Shown: positions 1 to 10,507, numbered from the stretch's first letter. The stretch is 64,000 nucleotides of DNA from Prolixibacteraceae bacterium (GCA_019856515.1 CP082230.1:620001-684000), one strand, 5' to 3'. Translations and numbers: made by a program. The notes: generated by a model from the sequence alone, not told the origin.

Positions 1-965
1 CTAAATTAACACATATAAACTATGCATTTGCGAATATTGTGGATGGACAGCCTCAGTTTATGTTGAAGGAAGATCCTGCATTGATTAAAGCATTGGTCAA
101 GAAACGTGATTTGGAAAGTCCGAGTACAAAACTGCTTTTCTCTATTGGAGGATGGGTGTGGAGTAATCACTTCTCTGATGCTGCGCTAACCAATGCATCT
201 AGAGTGAAATTTGCCAAAGGTGCTGTTTCTGTAATGAAGGAGTATAAGTTTGATGGCATCGACTTAGATTGGGAGTATCCAGGACAGTTGGGCGAAGACA
301 ATACATATCGTGCAGAAGATAGTGCGAATTTTAATCTTCTACTGAAAACTATTAGAGAAGAGTTAGATAAGGAAGAGAAACATTATTTATTGACCATTGC
401 AACAGGTGCTGATAAAGCTTATACGGATAATACCGACCTTGGAGAAGCACAGAAATATTTGGATTTCATTAATATTATGACCTATGATATGTATGGAGGT
501 TTCGATCATACAACAGGGCATCATGCTAACTTATTTAAAGCTGAAGTGAAAAATGGTGCCAAAGAAATTAGTGGGGATGGAGCCATTGAACGACATCTTA
601 AAGAAGGAGTTCCTGCGGACAAATTAGTTCTAGGTATTCCATTTTATGGTAGAAGATGGAAGAAGGTGAGCAAAGACACTGAAGATGGTCTATGGGCATC
701 CGCCGAAGAGGTTGGTTATATTATTGCATATAAAACCATTAGAACAGAGTGTACCAAAGAAAAGGGTTATACCCAATATTGGGATAAGAAGGCAAAGGTA
801 CCATATCTGTATAATGAACAAGAAAATGTCTTTATCTCCTATGAGAATCCTAAATCGATGAGGATAAAATTGAAATATGTGAAGAGACAGAAGCTTGGTG
901 GTGTGATGTTTTGGGAATATTCCGATGATTACAAAAACGAGCTGTTAAATACCATTTCAAAATAA
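1..965 (+). CDS. Glycoside hydrolase family 18 (chitinase-like), 5' end cut by window
   Basis: The frame is open from base 3 to the stop at 963-965, so the gene enters from the left edge. The GTG at 39 is internal, because codons before it read LTHINYAFANI, the typical first strand of the GH18 TIM barrel. The family signature DGIDLDWEYP lies at 252-281 and holds the DxxDxDxE catalytic motif with its glutamate acid/base. SIGGW (strand 3), the MTYDMYG strand and the terminal GGVMFWEYSDD strand are also present, so the barrel looks complete apart from the missing N-terminus. The family hydrolyses beta-1,4-GlcNAc linkages in chitin or related glycans by substrate-assisted catalysis, and the enzyme is probably exported. 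Any signal peptide or binding module upstream is not visible. It is followed at once by a strong hairpin. GH18 is secure; the substrate is inferred. Confidence 0.9.
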   Translation, partial: KLTHINYAFANIVDGQPQFMLKEDPALIKALVKKRDLESPSTKLLFSIGGWVWSNHFSDAALTNASRVKFAKGAVSVMKEYKFDGIDLDWEYPGQLGEDNTYRAEDSANFNLLLKTIREELDKEEKHYLLTIATGADKAYTDNTDLGEAQKYLDFINIMTYDMYGGFDHTTGHHANLFKAEVKNGAKEISGDGAIERHLKEGVPADKLVLGIPFYGRRWKKVSKDTEDGLWASAEEVGYIIAYKTIRTECTKEKGYTQYWDKKAKVPYLYNEQENVFISYENPKSMRIKLKYVKRQKLGGVMFWEYSDDYKNELLNTISK

Positions 966-979
966 GATATTATATAAAT

Positions 980-1015
980 GACTTTACTCAACTATGTTAT
1001 TAGTTGAGTAAAGTC
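980..1015 (+). terminator. Hairpin terminator after the GH18 gene
   Basis: A perfect 15-bp stem, GACTTTACTCAACTA (980-994) with its complement at 1001-1015, encloses a 6-nt loop and starts 14 bases after the GH18 stop. No long T tract follows, so it may act as a terminator or as an mRNA 3'-end stabiliser. Confidence 0.6.
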
Positions 1016-1120
1016 AATATAAAACTGACCAATTTTTCTTTTTTCTGAATACATAAAAAGAAGAGTAGTAACATCCTCCGAATTAAGAGTTATATTTCTC
1101 CTTGTACGTCGATAAAATAA

Positions 1121-1483
1121 TGGGGTCAGACTTACAGCCCTTCGGTGGATCATGGTGTATTTTTACAAGGCTCCAACCGATTCCTTGACCTTGCGGTCCA
1201 ATGATGGTTTCCACCGGCTATATTCGGTTTCCCTTTCAGGGATTGTTGCAGAATACATAAAAATCCGTGTTTCTCAGTTTAACTTGTGTCATCGGTATTG
1301 CATCTCATCTGAATCCATGGCTATATTTCTCCCTGTATATCCACATAACTTCAACCAAGCCCCGAAAGGGGGTGACTGAAGTTAGCACTAGGATGAAATG
1401 TTTATGTTGCGCCACCGCACTGCATAGACATGAGCCTTGGATACAACACACCATTAACTTCCAAAGGCTAAAAGCCTGACCCA
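1121..1483. repeat. Noncoding module with imperfect inverted GGGTCAG-type ends (MITE or relic candidate)
   Basis: TGGGGTCAGACTT at 1121-1133 is mirrored by AAGCCTGACCCA at 1472-1483, whose reverse complement is TGGGTCAGGCTT (one deletion, one mismatch). Between them are small palindromes: CCCTTTCAGGG (1231-1241), CCCCGAAAGGGGG (1360-1372) and AGGCTAAAAGCCT (1465-1477). The stretch is richer in G+C than its surroundings. The short open frames inside look like no known protein and differ in style from neighbouring genes. This fits a small non-autonomous element or an element remnant. No transposase gene and no target duplication were recognised. Confidence 0.4.
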
Positions 1484-1524
1484 TTTTGTTTTATATCTTA
1501 TCCATTCCAGATTCAATACGACAT

Positions 1525-1554
1525 TAGTTTGTGCCAATTCATTGGCACAAACTA
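1525..1554. repeat. REP-like palindrome (copy 1)
   Basis: TAGTTTGTGCCAAT (1525-1538) and ATTGGCACAAACTA (1541-1554) are perfect inverted arms separated by 2 bases. The same core, GTGCCAAT...ATTGGCAC with AAACTA outside it, recurs near 39.95 kb and 40.06 kb. It sits just beyond the 3' end of the thi operon (thiD ends at 1612), so it could also serve as a 3' hairpin for that transcript, though no T tract follows on the minus strand. The rest of 966-1611 holds no gene that can be supported. Confidence 0.65.
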
Positions 1555-1611
1555 CGCAACCTGATATCCTCGCCTAAATTACATCAAAGGGAGGATAAAT
1601 ACGTACTTCTA

Positions 1612-2421
1612 TTATTTTTGCAAATAATGATACATAGGTCCATTTTTAGAGTGCATCTTTACTTCTTTGGATTTATCAAGCAATTTATGGACATAGTTTA
1701 TTCCATTTATTACGGCATTTTTTAAAGTATATCCTTTGGCTAAATAAGTTGCAATCGCAGAGGAAAGGGTACAACCCGTACCATGTGTATTGGCTGTATC
1801 TATTCGAGGGTTTTTAATGCAGAATATTTCCTCTTCCTTGGGATCATATAAAATATCAGTCAATATGCTGGAGGTTGTGTGTCCTCCTTTTAATAATACA
1901 GCACATCCATATTTCTTCCCGATATCGATGGCTACTTCTTGCCAATCTTGGTCATCATTATGTTTATGTCCCATCTCTTTTGCTTCTGGAATATTGGGGG
2001 TCAATAACGTTGCTTTAGGAAAAAGAAGTTCTTCCATGGCGTGAAAAGCATTTTCAGCTATCAAACTGTCGGAAGAAGAGGCTACCATTACAGGGTCTAT
2101 AACGATAGGACAATCGATTTGTTCCAAGGCTTTTGCAACGACCTCAATAATCTCTAAATCATATAACATACCTAACTTTACGGCATGGATTGGTAGATCA
2201 TTAATTATGTGATCTATTTGAGACCTTACGGTTGAAGGAGGTACCGGGTGTATGTCAAAAACACCATGACTACTTTGAGCAGTAACACAGGTAATGGCAG
2301 TCGCAGCATAAGCGCCACATGTGGTGATGGTTTTGATGTCGGCTTGTATCCCTGCTCCTCCAAAAGCATCGCTACCTGCAATAGAGAGAACGACTGGAGT
2401 GGTTGGTTGTTTTTCTATCAT
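1612..2421 (-). CDS. thiD: Hydroxymethylpyrimidine/phosphomethylpyrimidine kinase
   Basis: ThiD phosphorylates HMP and then HMP-P to give HMP-PP, the pyrimidine donor joined to thiazole phosphate by ThiE; it is cytoplasmic. The 269-residue product starts SIAGSDAFGGAGIQADIK (residues 13-30), the ribokinase-fold substrate motif, and carries GTGCT at 214-218 with the conserved anion-hole cysteine C217. The ATG at 2421 is chosen because it overlaps the thiF stop as ATGA, a standard coupling arrangement; a longer frame from 2469 would add 16 unrelated residues inside thiF. It is the last gene of the thi operon. Length and motifs match the family; function is secure. Confidence 0.95.
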   Translation of the reverse strand: MIEKQPTTPVVLSIAGSDAFGGAGIQADIKTITTCGAYAATAITCVTAQSSHGVFDIHPVPPSTVRSQIDHIINDLPIHAVKLGMLYDLEIIEVVAKALEQIDCPIVIDPVMVASSSDSLIAENAFHAMEELLFPKATLLTPNIPEAKEMGHKHNDDQDWQEVAIDIGKKYGCAVLLKGGHTTSSILTDILYDPKEEEIFCIKNPRIDTANTHGTGCTLSSAIATYLAKGYTLKNAVINGINYVHKLLDKSKEVKMHSKNGPMYHYLQK

Positions 2422-3095
2422 GATATCTCTATTTTTTCTTGTCGATATGTTCTGGTGTCTATGGTACACATATATGCCTTTGATACACTTTTATTTCGAA
2501 GATATTGAATGGCTTCCATAGCCATTGAAGAACCAACGATTCCTGCTACAGGTCCTAGTATCCCTTTACTTTTTTCCGAAGTTTTGATCTGTTCTGGAAA
2601 AATATCTTTATATCGTAAACGACTATCTGAATCTAAGCGTAACCAATATCCACTATACTCTTGTACTGCTCCATGAATAATGGGGATATTATTTCTTTCA
2701 GCAAAAAGATCAGCATCTAATCGGCAGGTATAATTATCGGGAGAGGCAATGATAAGATCTATATCTTGATCGATGATGGTGTTGGAATCAAAGGTTTCAG
2801 CTCTAGCTACCACATCAATTTCTGCGTTCATCAATATTGCTTTCTCAAGCACCTTATCTACTTTCAACTGTCCAATATCTGCCTCATGATATAGTATTTG
2901 TCTTGGAAGATTACTCTTTGTGATAATATCAGCATCAAAAATTGTTATTTGACCTATGCCTGCACCAAATAAGTACTGTAAGATAGGGCTTCCTAGACCT
3001 CCTGCACCAATAACAAGTACAGATGCTTTGACTAGTGCATCTTGATCTTTCTGTTTAAAATCACTTATTTGAAAGTGTCTATCGTAACGTTCCAT
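2418..3095 (-). CDS. thiF: ThiF/MoeB/HesA-family adenylyltransferase for ThiS
   Basis: E1-like enzyme that adenylates the ThiS C-terminal glycine so sulfur can be loaded as thiocarboxylate. The 225-residue protein has the nucleotide motif VIGAGGLGSP at 28-37, the conserved arginine context SNLPRQ at 61-66 and the Mg-binding-type aspartate D120. Oddly, the two zinc-binding CxxC pairs of typical ThiF/MoeB proteins are absent: RYKDIFPE (161-168) replaces the usual CxxC-FPE stretch, and the only cysteines are C124 and C210. The persulfide-forming cysteine of E. coli ThiF also has no obvious counterpart. Its place between thiH and thiD argues strongly for ThiF rather than MoeB. It lies 46 bp after thiH and overlaps thiD by 4 bp. 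Confidence 0.85.
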   Translation of the reverse strand: MERYDRHFQISDFKQKDQDALVKASVLVIGAGGLGSPILQYLFGAGIGQITIFDADIITKSNLPRQILYHEADIGQLKVDKVLEKAILMNAEIDVVARAETFDSNTIIDQDIDLIIASPDNYTCRLDADLFAERNNIPIIHGAVQEYSGYWLRLDSDSRLRYKDIFPEQIKTSEKSKGILGPVAGIVGSSMAMEAIQYLRNKSVSKAYMCTIDTRTYRQEKIEIS

Positions 3096-3141
3096 AAATT
3101 ATGAAGTTATACCAATTAAATCGTGAAATAACCTTATGAGA

Positions 3142-4260
3142 TTATGCTAAAACAGTATCCCAATCTTTCCAAACTACCTCGTATCCTCTCTCATTGATTG
3201 CAGACACGACCTCTTCTACTGATCTAGCATCTTCTATTTCAAACTGTTTCAGCTCTTTATTCTCTTTGACATATCCACCAGGTTCCGTTTTTGATCCTGC
3301 ACTCATTGAGGTAACCCCAAGAGAGAGTAGGTTGTCACGATAAAAGGCAGATTCTCTGGTCGAAAGGGTTAGCTCGACATAAGGATTGAATATTCTAAAA
3401 GCACAGATTAGTTTCAATAATTCTGTGTCATTGATAGGGAATTGAGGAGGGAAATTACCTGCATGGGGTCGGAGTCTCGGAAATGAGATGCTATATTGTG
3501 TTTGCCAATGTTTTTTTTCCATATAGGACAAGTGGAGTGCAATAAAGAAAGCTTCTGTACGCCACTCTTCCAATCCTAGTAGTGCTCCAAACCCCAGTTT
3601 GTGAACCCCTGCCTCTGCAATTCTCTCTGGTGTGGTAAGTCGATATTTAAAATCTCGTTTTCTCCCAAAGGCGTGATAGTCTGGATAGCTCTTTTGGTGA
3701 TATGTCTCTTGATAGACATAGACGGCATGAAGTCCTACTTCTTTCAGAATGGAATAATCTTCTGTATCCATGGGTTGTACTTCAATAGAGATGGTATCAA
3801 ACATCGGGTTTAGAAGGGTGATGATCTCTTTTAAATACTCTGTGTTACAGCGTCTTTGATCTTCTCCTGTTACAAGTAAAATACTTTTAAACCCCAGTTT
3901 GATAATTTGGTTTGCTTCCGCCAAGACCTCTTCTGTCGTAAGTTTTTTCCGTGGAATTTTATTTTTTGCATTAAAACCACAGTAGACACAACCATTAGAA
4001 CAGTAGTTCGACAGGTAGAGTGGGACATACATACGTATCGTTTTACCAAAACGTTGTTGTGTTATCGTCTGACTTTTTTGTGCCATCTGTTCAAGGTAGG
4101 GTGTGGCAGCAGGAGAGACCAATGCCTTTAGATCTTCTAAATCAGCTCTATCTTTGCTCAGCGCTTGGATTACATCCCTTTCACCCTTGTCATAGATCTG
4201 TTGGGTCACTTGATCCCAGTCGTATGGTTCTAATAGGTCGTTGAAACTTTGATTTTTCAT
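3142..4260 (-). CDS. thiH: 2-iminoacetate synthase (radical SAM)
   Basis: ThiH cleaves L-tyrosine to dehydroglycine and p-cresol, supplying the glycine-derived part of the thiazole ring to ThiG; it uses a [4Fe-4S] cluster and S-adenosylmethionine. The cluster motif CSNGCVYC gives C87, C91 and C94 in the 372-residue protein, followed by GFNAKN. Length matches the family. The ATG at 4260 is chosen: it lies 2 bases past the thiG stop, whereas the longer frame from 4368 adds 36 residues read out of frame through thiG. Using ThiH instead of the oxygen-dependent glycine oxidase ThiO is typical of anaerobes and facultative organisms. Confidence 0.95.
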   Translation of the reverse strand: MKNQSFNDLLEPYDWDQVTQQIYDKGERDVIQALSKDRADLEDLKALVSPAATPYLEQMAQKSQTITQQRFGKTIRMYVPLYLSNYCSNGCVYCGFNAKNKIPRKKLTTEEVLAEANQIIKLGFKSILLVTGEDQRRCNTEYLKEIITLLNPMFDTISIEVQPMDTEDYSILKEVGLHAVYVYQETYHQKSYPDYHAFGRKRDFKYRLTTPERIAEAGVHKLGFGALLGLEEWRTEAFFIALHLSYMEKKHWQTQYSISFPRLRPHAGNFPPQFPINDTELLKLICAFRIFNPYVELTLSTRESAFYRDNLLSLGVTSMSAGSKTEPGGYVKENKELKQFEIEDARSVEEVVSAINERGYEVVWKDWDTVLA

Positions 4261-4262
4261 CT

Positions 4263-5042
4263 TTATTGGTTTAGAAATGAGGTTAAAGGTGATGTTGCCT
4301 TGGTTACTTCTTGAGGCTTTTGTGCTAGTCGTGCTTTCCAAGCCATTCTTCCTGATACTATGGCCCAATGGAATGCTTCTCCCATCTTTATTGGATCACT
4401 ACTATTGGCTATTGCGGTATTGACAAGGCATGCATCTGCTCCTAGCTCCATTGCAAGTGCAGCATGAGAAGGGGCTCCCAAACCTGCATCGATAACTACT
4501 GGGACATTACTCTGGTCAATAATAAGTTTTATCATTTCGATGTTTGTGATCCCTTCATTACTACCAATACATGCTCCAAGTGGCATCACGGCTTGACATC
4601 CTACATCTTCAAGGTGTTTGCATGTCAAAGGGTCGGCAATAGTGTAGGGGAGTACGACAAACCCCTTTTCTACCAACTCTTTGGCAGCCTTAATGGTTTC
4701 GATAGCATCGGGAAGAAGGTGACGTGGTTCTGGATGTACTTCCAGCTTTATCCAATTAGTACCCAACGCCTCTCTGGCCATACATGCTGCAAAGACTGCT
4801 TCTTTTGCATTTCTTACCCCAGATGTATTTGGCAGTAGATGAAGATGGTCGTGGTTGAGATGTGAAAGAAGATCATCACCAATTCCATCATTTAGATCCA
4901 CTCTTCTCAAAGCCATGGTGACCATCTCTGTTTTGGAAGCGATGATGGATTTCTCCATAATGCTATTGGAGCTATACTTTCCTGTTCCTACAAAAAGACG
5001 TGATGAAAATTCTTTATCTGCTATGATTAGTTTTTCTGACAT
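4263..5042 (-). CDS. thiG: Thiazole synthase
   Basis: ThiG condenses deoxyxylulose 5-phosphate, dehydroglycine and the sulfur of ThiS-thiocarboxylate into the thiazole phosphate moiety, acting in a ThiG-ThiH complex. The 259-residue TIM-barrel protein shows FVGTGKY near the N-terminus, the Schiff-base lysine context TNWIKLEVH (K99), and the phosphate-site region [29 protein letters not shown] split over strands 7-8 (roughly residues 185-215). The ATG at 5042 is preferred over a TTG seven codons upstream; it overlaps the thiE end by 16 bp. The next gene, thiH, begins 2 bases after its stop, in keeping with the complex the two form. Confidence 0.96.
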   Translation of the reverse strand: MSEKLIIADKEFSSRLFVGTGKYSSNSIMEKSIIASKTEMVTMALRRVDLNDGIGDDLLSHLNHDHLHLLPNTSGVRNAKEAVFAACMAREALGTNWIKLEVHPEPRHLLPDAIETIKAAKELVEKGFVVLPYTIADPLTCKHLEDVGCQAVMPLGACIGSNEGITNIEMIKLIIDQSNVPVVIDAGLGAPSHAALAMELGADACLVNTAIANSSDPIKMGEAFHWAIVSGRMAWKARLAQKPQEVTKATSPLTSFLNQ

Positions 5043-5680
5043 AATTTGATCTCTTTTATCCAAAGTGCTGTCTCCTTGGAGATTGTATTGTTACTTTTTT
5101 TTGTCAATCCGCTAGATGTTGCGATACCTTGGACATCTAGTTGTAATAGTTCTTGAATATCACTCTTAACTATTCCCCCAATGGTGACGATAGGGATGTT
5201 ACTCTCTTTCCTTGTTTTATCTACGACTCTTTTATAACCATCTATACCTAAACATGGACTTAACTTCTTTTTGGTAGATGTGAATCGGAAAGGTCCAAGA
5301 CCAATATAATCCACATTTGGTCTGATTCTATCTATCGTCTCGATGTCGTTGGCTGTACCACCTATAATAAACTGGGGACCAAGAATCTCTCTTGCTTCAT
5401 TGGGTGTTATATCGTTTGTACCAATATGTACTCCTGAAGCTTCAACCTGTTTTGCAATATTAATGTGATCATTAATAATAAAAACAGCTTTATAGGCATC
5501 TGTAAGACTCTTGATTTTTTGTGCTAGATTTAAGAAGTCAGTTTTAGAGTAGTGTTTCGCTCTTAACTGTATCCATCGGCCACCTCCTTCTAGTACTTCT
5601 TTCACTTGGTGTATAATCTCTTGATCATCTGTACCATGTGTGATAAATTGAAGTTGGAATTCTAAATATTTAAATTTCAT
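5027..5680 (-). CDS. thiE: Thiamin phosphate synthase
   Basis: ThiE couples HMP-PP with thiazole phosphate to form thiamin phosphate and pyrophosphate. The 217-residue product has the expected barrel landmarks: IQLRAKH (substrate strand), [22 protein letters not shown] (about 65-86; NDxxxxA and GVHxG motifs), the [10 protein letters not shown] strand, [15 protein letters not shown] (GPxFxTxTK), and IVTIGGI for the phosphate. The start ATG overlaps the preceding TenI-like gene by 11 bp, and its 3' end overlaps thiG, so the gene is translationally coupled on both sides. The motifs are better preserved here than in its upstream paralogue, so this copy is taken as the true ThiE. Confidence 0.93.
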   Translation of the reverse strand: MKFKYLEFQLQFITHGTDDQEIIHQVKEVLEGGGRWIQLRAKHYSKTDFLNLAQKIKSLTDAYKAVFIINDHINIAKQVEASGVHIGTNDITPNEAREILGPQFIIGGTANDIETIDRIRPNVDYIGLGPFRFTSTKKKLSPCLGIDGYKRVVDKTRKESNIPIVTIGGIVKSDIQELLQLDVQGIATSSGLTKKSNNTISKETALWIKEIKLCQKN

Positions 5681-6272
5681 TCTTTGATTGATTAAGTGTG
5701 TCTAAGCGAGGATTCAGAAGATCATAATGGATGTTTCCATTGTGGATTGCATCTTGCCATAGATATCCCATTATAGCTGCATGGTTGAACCCCATCTCAC
5801 TTACTTGATCAAGTCGAGTAGGAGAGATGCCTCCTAACGCAATCCAGTCGGTCTCTTTTTTCTCATTTGTAAAACTTAGCATGTCTCTCTTCCACTTAGA
5901 TTTATACCCCTCTTTACTAATACTATCAAAGATCGGACTAACTAAGACTTGATCGTATTCAGAGGTGTGGGGAAGCTCTTCAAGGTGATGCATTGTTGTC
6001 GACCGTATACCACACGATTCCTTAATTACAGGATGAGTATCTGTTCTGTGTACTCCCATGGAAGGATAGCTCGAAATATCAAGTTTAGGCTGATGAACGA
6101 TAACTTTCGGGTACCATGACTTTGGAATGGATTTTAAGAATGAATTCATTTCGGAAGCCGTATGGGTCGGCTTCCGAATTCGTATAAAATCTATTCCCCG
6201 ATCAAGTAATATGCCATATAAAAGCAGTTCGTCTTTTATCCAGTAAGGAGGTGTGATTACTGTGATTTTCAT
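5670..6272 (-). CDS. Second ThiE/TenI-family protein (probable thiazole tautomerase-like)
   Basis: A 200-residue TIM-barrel paralogue of ThiE. It keeps the first strand (FIRIRKPTHT), a GVHRTD segment, the pattern STTMHHLEEL...YDQVLVSPIFDS, and the phosphate-site strand WIALGGISPTRL, an arrangement closest to B. subtilis TenI, which aromatises the ThiG product. In TenI a histidine sits in the strand that reads VLVSPIF here; this protein has proline, as ThiE proteins do, so the catalytic details are uncertain. It lies 18 bp after thiC and overlaps thiE by 11 bp. Similar tandem ThiE/TenI pairs are known in Bacteroides thi operons. Family membership is firm; tautomerase versus a divergent ThiE is undecided. 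Confidence 0.75.
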   Translation of the reverse strand: MKITVITPPYWIKDELLLYGILLDRGIDFIRIRKPTHTASEMNSFLKSIPKSWYPKVIVHQPKLDISSYPSMGVHRTDTHPVIKESCGIRSTTMHHLEELPHTSEYDQVLVSPIFDSISKEGYKSKWKRDMLSFTNEKKETDWIALGGISPTRLDQVSEMGFNHAAIMGYLWQDAIHNGNIHYDLLNPRLDTLNQSKNEI

Positions 6273-6290
6273 CTAGGAGATCTAATGGAG

Positions 6291-8066
<1,776 letters not shown>

Positions 8067-8158
8067 CTAAAAATTACTTCAGTTTAGGGTGTTCAATTCT
8101 ACCCTAATCAAGTTGCTGATTAAAAAATAATTTAATTGGTATTCGAGGATGGTTGGAT

Positions 8159-8359
8159 TTATCCCCCCTGAGTCGCTTTAATAACTAGGATATCATCACC
8201 ATGATGAAGGAGGGTTTTATCCCATTGATCTTTTGTGCAGATACTTTTATTGATTGCGATAGCAATACCGATGCTGTCAATATTCATTTTTTTTATGAAC
8301 TGATACAGCGTTAGAGGTTGATCCAGAAATATATTCTGGTCATTAAACATTACTTCCAT
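8159..8359 (-). CDS. thiS: Sulfur carrier protein
   Basis: ThiS carries the sulfur for the thiazole ring as a C-terminal thiocarboxylate made by ThiF. The small ubiquitin-fold protein (66 residues from the ATG at 8359) ends in VIKATQGG; the terminal Gly-Gly is the activation site. The region FNDQNIFLDQPLTLYQFI matches the usual first strand and helix. A GTG eight codons upstream gives a longer frame, but the ATG puts the MEVMFNDQ strand at the expected distance from the start. It is the first gene after the TPP riboswitch and 95 bp before thiC. Confidence 0.9.
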   Translation of the reverse strand: MEVMFNDQNIFLDQPLTLYQFIKKMNIDSIGIAIAINKSICTKDQWDKTLLHHGDDILVIKATQGG

Positions 8360-8414
8360 TAAATAAATTATTATAGGGAGCACTTCAACGATACGGTGTT
8401 GAGAAGAATCGTGC

Positions 8415-8496
8415 TTAACATTTACCTACGCCGGCATTATCCGGATCAGGTTATGGGTATGATCTCAGCCTGAAATTTAAGGCACCCCCCTGTTAA
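8415..8496 (-). promoter_or_regulatory. TPP riboswitch (THI element) of the thi operon
   Basis: Read on the minus strand the region gives the conserved THI-box pieces in order: GGGGTGCC, GGCTGAGA, ATACCC, ACCTGATCCGGATAATGCC and GGCGTAGG. TTAACA (minus, about 8496-8491) and TGTTAA (about 8420-8415) can close the P1 stem. It sits 56 bp upstream of the thiS ATG, so ligand binding probably controls translation of thiS or early termination. A weak promoter-like TACATTTA lies just upstream on the minus strand, which would start transcription almost at the aptamer. Confident from primary sequence alone. Confidence 0.96.
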
Positions 8497-8531
8497 TATT
8501 ACACGTAAATGTAGTGATTTTTGATGAAACG

Positions 8532-8563
8532 AAAGAAGGAGCTCTTAAAAGAGCCCCTTCTTT
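8532..8563 (-). terminator. Terminator after purC
   Basis: AAAGAAGGAGCTCTT (8532-8546) and AAGAGCCCCTTCTTT (8549-8563) form a 15-bp stem. The single mismatch on the plus strand becomes a G-U pair on the minus strand, and a TTTC-rich run follows in that direction. This points to a terminator for purC, which ends at 8586, separating it from the thi operon promoter. Confidence 0.7.
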
Positions 8564-8585
8564 ATATTGATTTTAAAGAATGCCA

Positions 8586-9536
8586 TTAAGCATTTTTCTT
8601 CAAATAGTCATTTACATTATTTTCGATGCGGGCTGCAACATCTGATATATCCGTTTTTACAAATGTTTCGCCTGTGATATACTCATAAAGCTCAATATAT
8701 CGTTGAGAAACCAGATTTACAAACTCTTCTGTGAACTCTGGCATCACATCCCCTTCACGTCCTTGAAAGTCGTTCTCTATTAACCATTGACGAACAAACT
8801 CTTTCGACAACTGCTTCTGTGAAACTCCTTTTTCAACGTTCTCCTCGTAGGTGTCAGCATAAAAATAACGTGAAGAATCGGGAGTGTGGATCTCATCAAT
8901 AAGATAGATCTTACCGTCTTTTTTCCCAAATTCATACTTCGTATCTACTAAAATAAGTCCATTTTTAGCAGCAATATCTGTTCCTCTTTCAAATAGGGCA
9001 TAGGTGTACTTCTCAAGAGCTTCATAATCCTCTTTAGATACAAGTCCTTGTGAAATGATCTCCTCTTTTGAGATATCCTCATCATGTCCTACATCAGCTT
9101 TCGTTGTAGGTGTAATGATAGGGGTGTCAAATTTCTGATTCTCTTTCATCCCCTCAGGAAGAGGAATGCCACATAAGCTACGTTTTCCCGCTTTATACTC
9201 TCTCCAAGCGTGCCCTGTTAGATAGCCTCTAATAACCATCTCTACTTTAAATGGCTCACAGCGATATCCAAAAGTTACTGCAGGATCGGGAGTATCTATT
9301 TTCCAATTCGGAACGATATCGGCAGTAGCATCTAAGAATTTAGATGCTATTTGATTTAGAACTTCTCCCTTATAAGGAATTCCAGTAGGTAAAACAACAT
9401 CAAACGCAGAGATTCTGTCAGAAACAATCATTAATAGGTGGTCTTCGCCTAAATCATAAACATCTCTTACTTTACCATGGTAAACAGATTTTTGATTTGG
9501 GAATTGAAATGCCGATTTAACTAATTGGTTTTTCAT
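8586..9536 (-). CDS. purC: Phosphoribosylaminoimidazole-succinocarboxamide synthase (SAICAR synthetase)
   Basis: PurC joins aspartate to CAIR using ATP in de novo purine synthesis. The 316-residue protein begins with the family pattern [12 protein letters not shown] (about 19-30) and [12 protein letters not shown] (about 40-51), followed by the RGYLTGHAW motif and [10 protein letters not shown] with the ATP-site residues. At 316 residues it is the longer form with extra C-terminal helices, common in Bacteroidota and eukaryote-like SAICAR synthetases, rather than the roughly 240-residue E. coli form. It follows phoH by 20 bp, so the two probably share a transcript, and ends at a clear hairpin. 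Confidence 0.97.
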   Translation of the reverse strand: MKNQLVKSAFQFPNQKSVYHGKVRDVYDLGEDHLLMIVSDRISAFDVVLPTGIPYKGEVLNQIASKFLDATADIVPNWKIDTPDPAVTFGYRCEPFKVEMVIRGYLTGHAWREYKAGKRSLCGIPLPEGMKENQKFDTPIITPTTKADVGHDEDISKEEIISQGLVSKEDYEALEKYTYALFERGTDIAAKNGLILVDTKYEFGKKDGKIYLIDEIHTPDSSRYFYADTYEENVEKGVSQKQLSKEFVRQWLIENDFQGREGDVMPEFTEEFVNLVSQRYIELYEYITGETFVKTDISDVAARIENNVNDYLKKNA

Positions 9537-9556
9537 TTGTGAATTATTTTGGGTTA

Positions 9557-10507
9557 TTAAATATTGGATTCGGGATCTTCAAGGGCATCCACAATTTTCT
9601 TTACTAGTGGATGTCTTACGATATCAACCAGAGCTAAATTCATGATGCCAATTTCAGGAATGGGTTTTAAGGCATCTATTGTTGCTCGAAGACCAGACTT
9701 AAGGTTTCTGGGTAGATCAATCTGTGTGATGTCTCCTGTAACAATATATTTAGAGGTTGGTCCCATACGGGTTAAAAACATTTTTAGTTGGGAGTGGGTT
9801 GCATTTTGAGCTTCATCAAGGATGACACAAGCATCTTTTAATGTTCGTCCCCTCATATAGGCAAGTGGTGATATCTGTATTATTCCATCTTGCATCATAT
9901 CATTTAGTTTCTTTGCAGACAACATCTCTTGAAGTGCATCGTAAAGAGGCTGTAGAAATGGATCAATTTTCTCTTTCATATCTCCGGGGAGGAATCCGAG
10001 ACTCTCACCCGCTTCTACTGCAGGTCTACAAAGTATGATCTTTCGTACTTGATTTGCCTTGAGTAGTTGAATCGCCATTGCGATGGAGAGGTAGGTCTTA
10101 CCACTACCTGCTGGACCAATAGCAAAAGTCAGATCTTTAGATAGAACGGATTCAATTAGTAGTTGTTGGTTACGACTTTGTGGCACTATGGGTTTTCCTA
10201 AATGGGTGTAACCAACGATATTTTTTTTGAATTGAAAATCCTTTTCGGTATGTTTTTCTTCAAGAAGGTCTAGTAGATCATGCTTTGTTATACTCCCTTT
10301 GTTGTGGAGTAGCTTGATTAATTTATTTAAAGATTCTGCGCATCGTTCGACATCTGAATCTTTTCCTTTTATCTTAAGTTCATTTCCTCGAGATGTTAGT
10401 CGAAGTGAATGAAAATGTGCTCTGAATAATTCTAAGTGCACATTATTGATCCCCCACAGTGTTGAAGGATCATCAATTTCTATTGTTTTTTGTACAATCT
10501 CTGTCAT
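9557..10507 (-). CDS. phoH: PhoH-like ATPase
   Basis: Cytoplasmic P-loop ATPase of the PhoH/YbeZ family, linked in E. coli to ribosome and RNA maintenance. The 316-residue protein has an N-terminal KH-like region (about 1-95), Walker A GPAGSGKT at 131-138, Walker [11 protein letters not shown] (about 232-241), and the motifs RGRTLKD and [10 protein letters not shown]. Length matches the YbeZ type rather than the PIN-fused PhoH2 type. It is the first gene of a phoH-purC pair and is divergent from mazG across 113 bp. The exact cellular role is not settled for the family. Confidence 0.93.
   Translation of the reverse strand: MTEIVQKTIEIDDPSTLWGINNVHLELFRAHFHSLRLTSRGNELKIKGKDSDVERCAESLNKLIKLLHNKGSITKHDLLDLLEEKHTEKDFQFKKNIVGYTHLGKPIVPQSRNQQLLIESVLSKDLTFAIGPAGSGKTYLSIAMAIQLLKANQVRKIILCRPAVEAGESLGFLPGDMKEKIDPFLQPLYDALQEMLSAKKLNDMMQDGIIQISPLAYMRGRTLKDACVILDEAQNATHSQLKMFLTRMGPTSKYIVTGDITQIDLPRNLKSGLRATIDALKPIPEIGIMNLALVDIVRHPLVKKIVDALEDPESNI

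Noticed and set aside
39..41. GTG at base 39 as start of the GH18 gene
   Set aside because: The frame continues upstream with the conserved THINYAFA strand, so the gene begins outside the window.
1152..1479. Two short open frames inside the GGGTCAG-bounded module
   Set aside because: They overlap each other, match no known family and lie in a sequence with repeat-like features.
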